A DNA stretch of 64,000 nt, taken from positions 30,371 through 94,370 of the forward strand of contig CAVQYE010000002.1 in the NCBI GenBank assembly GCA_963718065.1. The letters run 5' to 3'. This stretch comes from CAVPGP01 sp963718065. Its GTDB lineage: Bacteria > Actinomycetota > Thermoleophilia > Gaiellales > Gaiellaceae. Position numbers and translations under genes: made by a program. Positions 25,673-35,500 of this stretch are shown here, piece by piece; position 1 is the stretch's first letter, and each line of letters begins with the position of its first letter. Under the pieces are notes generated by a model, which saw nothing but the letters and a program-made list of their open reading frames with translations, had not been told where the DNA came from and searched no databases.

Positions 25673-26400
25673 AACCGTTCCCGCCGGCTGCGCCGACGAC
25701 GTGCTTGACGATCGCGAGCCCGAGGCCGGTACCGCGGCTCGCGCGGGCCTGGTCGGCGCGGTAGAAGCGCTCGAAGAGGCGGGGGAGGTCGCGCTCGGCG
25801 ACGCCGATGCCGTCGTCGCTCGCGGCCAGCACGACGCCGTCCGCCTCGTGCCGGATCGAGATCGTGAAGACGGAGTCGTGGCCCGCGTAGCGAATCGCGT
25901 TCTCGGCCAGGTTCTGGACGATTACCCGCAGCATGCGCGGCCGCAGCGGCACCGCGAGGTCCTCGTCGCCCTCGAACCGCAGCTGCACTCCGGCCGCGCA
26001 GGGCGCTGTCCTCCAGCGACTCGAGCGTCTCCCGGATGACCGGTCCCGCCGCGGTCGACCCGAACGCGACCACCTCGCTGCCGGTCTCGAGCTCGGAGAG
26101 GAAGAGCACCTCGTCGATCAGGTGGCCCGCCTGCTCCACCTCGACCCGCGCCTGGTCGATCAGATCGTGCACGGCGGCGCCCGGCAGGGAGGCGGAATCG
26201 AGCAACGCGAGGATGCGCGCCAGCGGCGTTCGGAGCTCGTGCGAGACCGCGGCCGTGAAGCTCATGCGCAGCGCGGCGTAATCGTCCGGGCCGGCGGTCG
26301 AGATCGTCGCCTCGCGCGGCTCCGGCTCGTCGTTCGGCTCGGCTGCCTGCGTCACGGCGCGAGTGTCTGGATTCCGGGAACGGCCGAACAGGCGCTTCAC
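25671..26400 (-). CDS. phoR: Sensor histidine kinase, PhoR-like, without membrane segment (one frameshift)
   Basis: About 243 residues from GTG 26400. After 45 hydrophilic residues comes the dimerisation/phospho-acceptor helix FTAAVSHELRTPLARI with the catalytic His. An indel near 25995-26010 follows, then the ATP-binding domain: N box NLAENAIRYAGHD, G1 SDDGIGV, F box LFERFYRAD, G2 GTGLGLAIVKHVVG. No transmembrane or PAS region precedes the HisKA domain, so this looks like a cytoplasmic kinase core. The adjacent divergent regulator and Pho box make a role in phosphate signalling likely; the gene symbol is by context. Confidence 0.8.
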
Positions 26401-26423
26401 CAAATGTTCACCTGGGATTCACC
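26395..26423 (+). promoter_or_regulatory. Three-unit Pho box between phoR and phoP
   Basis: CTTCACC (26395), GTTCACC (26406) and ATTCACC (26417) are direct repeats exactly 11 bases apart, the cleanest Pho box in the window. It overlaps the likely phoR start codon and lies 35 bases upstream of the phoP -10 (TATGGT, 26459-26464), consistent with autoregulation. Confidence 0.8.
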
Positions 26424-26471
26424 ATGAGTCGACCCGGAGGACACGCCTCGGACGACACTATGGTAGGTGGA

Positions 26472-27170
26472 ATGACAAAGGTTCTGATCGTCGAGGACGA
26501 CGACGTGATCGCCCAGGGGATGGCGGGTCATCTGAACGCCGCAGGCTTCAACCCGATCGTCGTCCCGCGCGGCGAGCTGGGCCTGGCGCGGCTCCGGTAC
26601 GAGAAGCCGGACGTCTGCGTCCTCGACCTGATGCTGCCCGGCATCGACGGCTGGAAGCTGATCGAGACGGCCCGCGCCGAGGGAATCGGCACGCCGATCG
26701 TCGTCGTCTCCGCGCGCGGCACCGAGCACGACCGTGTGCACGCGCTCGAGATCGGCGCCGACGACTACCTCGTCAAGCCGTTCTCGATGAAGGAGCTCGT
26801 GGCCCGTGTCGGCGCAGCGGCGCGTCGCGGCTCCCGCCCGGCGACCGTCCAGCGCGGAGACGAGATCGCGATCGAGGAGCTGCGGATCGACCCGCGCGAG
26901 GTGCAGGCGTTCGTCGACGGCCAGAGCGTTGATCTGACGCCGACGGAGTTCAAGCTCCTCTACACGCTTGCGCTCGACCGCGGCCGCGTGGTCACGCGCG
27001 ACGAGCTCCTGCAGAAGGTGTGGGGCCGGCGCGAGACGCATCGCGACCGCACCGTCGACGTCTTCGTCCGGCGGCTGCGCAAGAAGGTCGACACGATCGC
27101 CCCTCGGCACACGTTCATCCAGACCCGCTTCGGCGTCGGCTACCGCCTCGAGCCGATGCCGAAGGATTGA
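26472..27170 (+). CDS. phoP: OmpR/PhoB-family response regulator, PhoP-like
   Basis: 232 residues. The receiver domain (1-120) begins TKVLIVEDDDVIAQGM, with phospho-acceptor Asp in CVLDLMLPGIDGWKLI, the Ser/Thr position in VVVSARGTEHDR and Lys in DYLVKPFSMKELVARVGAA. The C-terminal winged-helix domain reads DLTPTEFKLLYTLALDRGRVVTRDELLQKVWG, then RTVDVFVRRLRKKVD and TRFGVGYRLEP. ATG 26472 is preferred over the in-frame ATG 26424 because TATGGT at 26459-26464 ends 7 bases before it (leaderless) and conservation starts here. Divergent phoR and the Pho box identify it as the likely Pho regulator. Confidence 0.88.
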   Translation: MTKVLIVEDDDVIAQGMAGHLNAAGFNPIVVPRGELGLARLRYEKPDVCVLDLMLPGIDGWKLIETARAEGIGTPIVVVSARGTEHDRVHALEIGADDYLVKPFSMKELVARVGAAARRGSRPATVQRGDEIAIEELRIDPREVQAFVDGQSVDLTPTEFKLLYTLALDRGRVVTRDELLQKVWGRRETHRDRTVDVFVRRLRKKVDTIAPRHTFIQTRFGVGYRLEPMPKD

Positions 27171-27186
27171 GCGCTCCACCGGGGCG

Positions 27187-27618
27187 CTAGGCGACGGGGC
27201 CGGGCGCGGCGGCCGGCAGCTGGCGGAACGCGACGATCTTCTCGTTCCGCACCGTGAACACCGCTGTCGTGTTCTTGCCGGGCGCGTCGCAGTGGTGGTC
27301 GGGCCGCTCGCCGAGCTGGAACGTCGCGGTGACGTCGTCGCCCCGGACCTGCAGCTCGACGATCGTGCCCGAGCAGGGGAGGCCGGTGTTGAAGTCGATC
27401 CGGTTCTGCTGGTCGGGGAGGTCGTACTGGACGGTGCCCTGCTCGATCTTGGCGCCGTCCGCGAAGAGGGATGCGGCGGTCTTGTTGTCGCTGCGGTTCA
27501 GCGCCGTGCTCCAGGCGCGGACGACCTGCTCCGGGGTCAGCGGCTTCTTGCTGTCGCCCCCGCTGCCGCAGCCGGCGGCGAGCGCGGTCACGACCAGGAG
27601 CAGCGGGAGAGCCCTCAC
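27187..27618 (-). CDS. Putative lipoprotein with NTF2-like domain
   Basis: 143 residues from GTG 27618. The signal sequence RALPLLLVVTALAAGC ends in the lipobox LAAGC, so the mature protein would be lipid-anchored at a Cys near residue 16. The body (LTPEQVVRAWSTALNRSDNKTAASLFADGA then strands with FTVRNEKIVAFRQLP) has the helix-then-curved-sheet pattern of SnoaL/NTF2-like proteins. Two cysteines (in GLPCSG and HHCDAPG) may pair. The start is set by TATAGT 9 bases upstream (leaderless). Function unknown. Convergent with phoP. Confidence 0.7.
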   Translation of the reverse strand: MRALPLLLVVTALAAGCGSGGDSKKPLTPEQVVRAWSTALNRSDNKTAASLFADGAKIEQGTVQYDLPDQQNRIDFNTGLPCSGTIVELQVRGDDVTATFQLGERPDHHCDAPGKNTTAVFTVRNEKIVAFRQLPAAAPGPVA

Positions 27619-27627
27619 CTGGCCGCG

Positions 27628-27635
27628 ACTATAGT
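27628..27635. promoter_or_regulatory. Shared palindromic -10 element ACTATAGT
   Basis: The palindrome provides TATAGT on both strands. On the plus strand it ends 8 bases before the acyl-CoA dehydrogenase ATG; on the minus strand 9 bases before the lipoprotein GTG. Both transcripts would be leaderless and the two start codons are only 25 bases apart. Confidence 0.6.
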
Positions 27636-27643
27636 CAGGGCCC

Positions 27644-28820
<1,177 letters not shown>

Positions 28821-28959
28821 GACCCCATTTGCAACACAGAATCCGTACCAGGTACACGACGAGGTACGCGACGCAGCGGATTGTGCCCTGGGCAGGGCTT
28901 TCGTGTTTTCAAGCCAGCTTTCGTACCTGGTACGCGACGAGGTACGAGGGCGGCGGGGC
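28821..28959 (+). repeat. Two copies of a GTACC-rich direct repeat
   Basis: A 139-base gap. GTACCAGGTACACGACGAGG (near 28847) and GTACCTGGTACGCGACGAGG (near 28923) are almost identical direct repeats about 76 bases apart; each contains the partial palindrome GTACCwGGTAC. I found no other copy in the window. No gene is visible in the gap. Confidence 0.55.
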
Positions 28960-29532
28960 GTGAGGCGCCGCGAGGAGCCCGTCCGCCTGACGCGGATCTA
29001 CACGCGCGGCGGCGACCAGGGCGAGACGTCGCTCGGCGACGGGTCGCGCGTCTCGAAGCTCGACCCGCGGCTGCGCGCCTACGGCGCGGTCGACGAGCTG
29101 AACGCCGTCGTCGGCCTCGCCGTCGCGGCGGCACCACCGGCTCCGATCGAAGCTGCGCTGACCCGGGTCCAGAACGAGCTCTTCGACCTCGGCGCCGACC
29201 TCTCGGTGCCCGGCGAGGTGGAGGGACGCCTTCGCATCGAGCAGAGCCAGATCGACGCGCTCGAGGCCGACTGCGACCGCTGGAACGCCGAGCTGCCGGA
29301 GCTGAAGAGCTTCATCCTCCCCGGCGGCACCGAGCTTGCTGCGCGGCTGCACGTCGCCCGCACCGTCTGCCGCCGCGCCGAGCGCGAGGCGATCGCGGCG
29401 GCGCAGGAGGTCGAGCTCAGCCCGCTCGCGCTCGTCTATCTGAATCGCCTCTCCGACCTGCTCTTTATCCTCGCCCGCGCTGCCAACGCGGGTGCAGACG
29501 AGCCGCTGTGGAAGCCCGGGATGTCGCGCTAG
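28960..29532 (+). CDS. Cob(I)alamin adenosyltransferase, PduO type
   Basis: 190 residues from GTG 28960. Makes adenosylcobalamin from cobalamin and ATP. TRIYTRGGDQGETSLGDGSRVSK is the ATP-binding N-terminal motif. LRAYGAVDELNAVVGLA, LFDLGADLSVP, FILPGGTELAARLHVARTVCRRAERE and YLNRLSDLLFILARAANAGADEPLWKPG complete the family pattern. A start at GTG 28903 is possible but would put the N-terminus across the GTACC repeat. The product is the cofactor needed by the B12-dependent mutase encoded at 50355 and 54206. Confidence 0.92.
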   Translation: MRRREEPVRLTRIYTRGGDQGETSLGDGSRVSKLDPRLRAYGAVDELNAVVGLAVAAAPPAPIEAALTRVQNELFDLGADLSVPGEVEGRLRIEQSQIDALEADCDRWNAELPELKSFILPGGTELAARLHVARTVCRRAEREAIAAAQEVELSPLALVYLNRLSDLLFILARAANAGADEPLWKPGMSR

Positions 29533-29547
29533 GAACCGAAAGGCGGA

Positions 29548-32500
29548 CTAGCCGCCGTGCGCGAGCCGCTCGATCACTGCGGCGAGCCGCTGCGGCGACG
29601 TGGTGCGGGGGAGAGCGACAGTTGCGCCGGACTTCATGGCGTCCGCGAGCTCCTGCGGCGTGCCGCCGAGGGCCAGAACGCGCACGCTCGGGAAGACCAG
29701 GCGCAGGTCGTGCACCAGCGAGGGGCCGAGCATGTGGACGTCGACGACGACCACCTGGACGTTGCGGGTCGTGCTGGCGGTGAGCGCGAACGCCGTGTCG
29801 GACGACGCCTGCGTGAGCCGCGTCGAATGCCTGTCGAGACGGGCGGCGATGCGATTGCGCGTGGCCTGGTCGCCGGCGAGCACGGCCTCGACGAGACCGG
29901 AGGACGTGACGCCCGCGCCGGCGACCCGCAGCTTCTGGGTGCGCGTGACCGTCTGGTCGCCCGCGCGCGCCGTCCACGTGAGCGAGTAGCGGCCGGCGGC
30001 GGAGACGAGCTTCGCCGGTACCTGCAGCCGGAGGATCGACGTCCCGGCCTTCACCTGGCGGCGCCAGGTGTAGAGCTTCACGTGGCGTGGGCTGAAGAGC
30101 GTGGTGGTCACCTGGGCAGCCTTCGTCAGCTTCAGGCGGGCGCCGATCGTCCGGTTGGTCCCGGCGATCCTCTTCGTCCCGACGACCTCGAGCGAGAGCT
30201 TGGCCGCGGCAGCCGGGCCGGCCGACGCGACAACGAGATCGACCTTCGTGCCCATCATGCGGACCTGCACTCCTGCGGGCTCGATGATCGTCCCGGCCGG
30301 GGCGCTCGAGGCGCGCTCGGTCACCGAGCCGACGATGAAGTTGCGCGCGAAGAGCGCCCAGCGTGCGTTGGCGACCGTCTGGCCGACGAGCGGCGGCAGC
30401 GCCGTCAGCGTGGTGGTGCGCGCGCTCTCGTTGCCGGCTCCGTCCCATTCGGTCATCGTGAACTCGCGCGTGTCGCCCGGCTCGATGTGGCCGATCTTCG
30501 CCTCGTAGGTCGTGGCGCCGAAGGTCGCGTAACCCGAGTCGTTGACGTAGAGGCCGAACTGGGAGATCCCGGATGCGTTGTCGGTCCCCGGGGTCCAGCG
30601 GATGGTCAGGCCGTCGCGGGCGATCTCCGTCGCGACGGTCGGCGGCGACGGCGCCTCGAAGTCGCTGACGAGCGAGAAGAGGGACAGATGGCGGGTGAGG
30701 ACATGGATCCCGTCCGCGGCGCGGAAGTAGCCGTCGGCAGCACCGGTGGGCAGCGTCGTCGCCCCGCTCCCGATCTCCGGGATCGCGCGCCAGTGGCTGC
30801 CCTCGAAGGTGGCGGGGACGACGGCCACGCCGCTCGTGTCGGTGAGCAGGATCTCGATCGGCTCCATGAAGGCGTGCTGCATGCTGCCGGCGATTGCCCA
30901 GCGGGCGGTGACGTCGACGATCTGTGCGCCGGGCGCGAGTGCCGCGCTGGCCATTGCGCCGCCGGTCGGCGTCGGATCGACGGTCAGCACGAGCCAGTCG
31001 CTCGGGTCGGAGGCGGGGGCGACGTAGCTGCCCGCGTGCATGGTCACCGTCGTCATGGCATCGACGGAGGTGAGAGTCGTAGTCATGGCAGCCTCGGCGC
31101 TCTTCGAGACGGAGGGGGCATCCACGACGGCGCCGGACGGCACGAAGACGGTGAAGTCGAGGCGGAAGCGGCGCGACTGGCCGCCCGCGTCCGTGAGCCA
31201 GCCCTCGAGCGTGTGCGGGCCGTCAGAGAAGGCGCCGGTGGCGAACATCGCGTCGGCGCCGGTGATCGTGGGTGCGCCGACGGGGGAGCCGTCCAGCAGC
31301 GGTGAGTCGACCGAGGCGATGGGCTCGGTGGCCGTCAGGGTGATCCCGCCGGCCGAGGGGAGCGTCGAGCCGTCGCCGGGCGTCGCCGACACGAGGCGCG
31401 GAGCGGTGTTGTCGACCCGGATGCCGATTGCGTCGAAGCTCGAGCTGTTGCCGTAGGCATCCGTGACCGTGGCGCGGAGGTCGACGAGCCCGTCCGGCAC
31501 GAGGCTCGTGTCGAAGATCGCCGTGAAGGGCGCCGTCGTGTCGGTGTCGATCTCCGTCCAGGGGCCGGCGCCGACCCTCTGCTCGAACTGGACCTGCGCC
31601 GTCCCGGTGCCGACGATCGTCGTCCGCAGCAGGTACGCGCCCGAGATGACCGGGTCGAGACCGTTGAAGGTGACCGTCGGAGCGGTCGAGTCGACCGTGA
31701 CGCGGACGGCGGCGGATGCAACCTGGTTCGCGAGCGCGTCGGTGGAGACGACGCGGATGTCGTAGTCGCCGCTGGCGAGCGGGCGGGCGTCGAGCGTGGC
31801 CGTGAACGGTGCGGCCGAGTCGGTGTCGACGTCCGTCCAGGCACCGGCGGAACCAGCCGAGCGGATCTGGAAGACGACGGTTGCGACGCCGCTGCCGGCA
31901 TCGGTGACGTTCGCCGTCAGCGCGACACTCGGGCCGCCGATCGTGGCGCTCGCGACCGGGCTCGTCACCGAGCCGGCGGGCGCGGTGTTGTCGACCCGCG
32001 TCGTCCGGGTCGGGCTCGTGCCCGTGTTGAGGCCGACGTCGGTGGCGACGGCGCGCAGGACGAGGTCGCCGTCGGCGACGGTGGTCGTGTCGAGGCTCGC
32101 CTCGAACGGCGCCGTGGTGTCCGTGGCGAATGCCGTCCACGTTGCACCGGTCTGACGCTCGAACGAGACGGTCGTCGTGTCGCCGGACGGAGTCGCCGTC
32201 AGGTTGATCGTCCCTGCGCTCGAGGCGCCGGGGTTGGAGAGCGCGACAACGGGGGCGTCGTTGTCGACCGTGACCGTGTGGAGCGGGGTCACGAAGGTGT
32301 TGCCGGCGAAGTCGGTGACGACCGCCTGGATGTCGGCGGGGCCGTCGGCGACGCCTGCAGAGCTCCAGCTCGTCGAGTACGGAGCGCCGGTGTCGGTGCC
32401 GACGGTGGTGAATGCCGCCGCGCCGCTGCCCTTGACCTCGAAGGCGACCGACTGGACGCCGGCGGTGGCGTCGACTGCGGTGGCGGAGATCGCGATCGTG

Positions 32501-35500
32501 CCGCCGATCACCGAGCCGTCAACCGGCGCCGTCAGGGAGCCGCTCGGCGAGGTGTTGTCGACCGTCTTCGGCGAGAGCGGGAAGGCGTTGGTGTTGCCGG
32601 CCGTGTCCTCGACGACGAGCTGGACCTCGTAGGAGCCGTCGGCCACGCCGCCCGCGCCGAGCAGGGTGTTCCAGTCCACGGAGTACGGGGAGGTGGTGTC
32701 GGAGCCGATCGTGGTGTACGCGCCGGTGGAGCCCGCGACGCGGTACTCCCACTTGACGCTGGCGACATCCGGATCGGCCGGCGAGGCGGTCAGCGTGACG
32801 GTGCCGTGGAGGAACGAGCCCGGGTCGACGGCACCGCTGCCGCTCGGTGCGGTGGTGTCGATCGTGACCGTGAACGACTTCGCGCCCTCGACGTTCCCGG
32901 CGCCGTCGCTCGAGCGGTACTTGACCGTGTGCGGCCGTCGTTCGAATGATCGGCCGGGGCGAGGACCGTCACCGACGTGCCAGGCAGCCAGGTGGCGCCG
33001 TTGTCGAGCGAGTACTCGGTCGTGACGCCGCCGCAGCCGGTGCCGTCCGTCGCGATCAGCGACACGAGGACGTCGCTCGCGCGGGAGGCCGACGGAGCGT
33101 CGTCTGACGTGGCCGGGGCGTGATTGTCGATGCAGGTGACGACGTGCGCCGAGAAGACACCGTTGCCGGCGTTGTCGACCGCCTTGACGCGGACCTTGTG
33201 GGCGCCGTCGGCGAGGCTCGTCGTATCCCAGCTCGCGACGGTGTCCGTCCAGTTGCCGGGCACGGAGGAGTCGGCCGCATCGGGGATCGACTGGTACGAG
33301 ACGGCGCCGATGCCGGAGGCGGCGGGCGGGCTCGGCTCGGTCACCGAGGAGGTCAGCGTGACGGTGCCGCGGACGATCGCGCCGGGATTGCCGACGGTCG
33401 CGGCGGGCGCCCGGGTGTCGATGCGGACTGCGGTCGAGCGGATCGTCTCGGTCACGGCCGCGCCGTTCGTCGAGCGGTAGTCGATCGCGTAGACGTGCTC
33501 GGTCGCCGCCGGGGCGGGGACGGTGAGCGAGGTGCCGGGCGTCCAGGCGCCTCCGTCGACGCGGTACTCCGTGGAGGCGATGCCCGACTGAGGATCGGCG
33601 CCGGTCAGCGTCACGGCCACGGGCGAGTTGCTCCAGGTGGCCGGCGCGTCGTCGGAGGTCACCGGGGCGGTGTTGTCGACGACGACGTTGCGGACACCGG
33701 TCGTCGTCACGTTGCCCGCGTTGTCCTCGACGACCGCGCGCACGTCCCAGTCGCCGTCGGTCGGCGTCCAGCTCGTCGGCACGGTGGCGTAAGCGGCGGC
33801 GCCCTTGCGCGCCTCGAAGTGGGTGGCCGTGGCGTTGACGCCCGAACCGCCGTCGCCGGCGGTCATCGACAGCGTGATCGTGCCGCTGCGGAACGCGCCG
33901 GGATCGTCGAGCGAGGCCGTCGGCGGAGTGTTGTCGACCCGGATGCCCGTGAGGATGTCCGTTGTCGTGTTGCCCGCGCGGTCGGTGACGAAGACGCGCA
34001 CGTCGTAGACGCCGTCGTCGGCCGGCGAGGTCGTCCAGGTGCCCGCGTACGGGGAGCTCGAGTCGCTGTCGACCGTCGTCCAGGTGTTGGCCGTGGTGGG
34101 CGAGACCTGGAAGGCGACGCTCTGGATGCCGCTCGTGGCGTCCGTTGCCGCGGCGGCGAGCGCGACCGCGCCGCGGACGTTCGCGCCGGGGGTCGCGAGC
34201 GTGGTGGCCGGCGCAGTCTGGTCGACCGTGACGTTGACGATGTCCGTGGCGCTCCGGCCGTTGCCGTCGGAGGCGATCGCGCGGATCGCACGCGGGCCGT
34301 CGGCGGGCACCGGGGTCCAGGAGCCGCTGTACGGCGAGGTCGTGTCGACGCCGATGGCGTTCCAGGTGCCGGTGGAGCAGTTGCTGCTCGTGTTCGAGCA
34401 CTCGAAGAAGGTGACCGAGGCGAGCCCGGTGCCGGTGTCTGCGGCGTCGGCCTCGATCGTCTCGGACGGGGTGTTGACGTAGTTGAGGGGCGCCGTGATC
34501 GCGACGCTCGGCGCGGGGGCGGCGACGGTGAAGGAACGGGAGTCCGTCGCGCCCGGGTTGCCCGCGGCGTCGGTGCCCTTGACCTCGAAGGTGTACGGGC
34601 CGTCGGCCAGCGTGGTGAAGACCTGCGGCGAGGTGCACGGCGCGAACGCGGCGCCGGCGAGCGAGCACTGGAAGGTGACGCCCGGCTCGGAGGCCCCGAA
34701 GGTAAAGGTGGCGGTGTCGACCGCGATCGTGCCGGACGGGCCGGTGCCGATCGTGATCGTCGGCGAGGTCGTGTCGACCGTCCAGCCCTGCGTCGTGTTC
34801 GGCCCGGTCGCGCCGTCGGCGATCGCGTGGATCGCAACGGTGTGCGGGCCGTCGGCCAGCCCCGAGTAGGTGGCCGGGGTGGAGCAGGCGACGAACGAGC
34901 CCGTGTCGAGCTTGCACTCGAAGCTGAGGCCGCCCTCGCTGCCGGTGAACGGGAAGCTGGCGGCAGCCGAGGTCGTCAGGCCGGAGGGCCCGCCGGTGAT
35001 CGAGACGGTTGCGAGTGAGTCGATGGTGAAGCTCGTCGAGTCGGCCGTGACGCCCAGGGCAGTCGCCTGAATCGTGATCGGGCCGGGAGTGAGGGCGGTG
35101 ACGCTCTTCGACGCGACGCCGCTCGCTGCGGTCGTGGCGCCGAGGCCGGTGACGGTGCCCGCGCCGGCGGTCTTGGCGAACGAGACCGAGGTCGAGCTGT
35201 CGCCGGTCAGGAGATTGCCCGCCGCGTCACGGAGCTCGGCGGTGAGCGTCCGCTGGTTCGTGAGCCGGAGGTTCGTGGTCGCGCTCGTGATCGTCAGGTG
35301 ATCTCCCGCGCCCGGTGTGACGGCGAACGAGATCGTGTCCGGCGAGAGGAGCGGCGCCGAGACGTCCACGGTCACCGGGCCGGCGAGCGCGCCGGTGAGC
35401 GTCTTGGTCGCGATGCCGGCCATGGCCGACGAGGTGCCGAGGCCCGCGAGGGTGCCGGTGCCGGAGGGCTGGCCGAAGGTGACGGTGGTCGTGTTGTCCC

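Noticed and set aside
29548..29700. LPxTG or other C-terminal anchor in the giant protein
   Set aside because: No LPxTG, no hydrophobic C-terminal helix; the end is instead a receiver-like domain.
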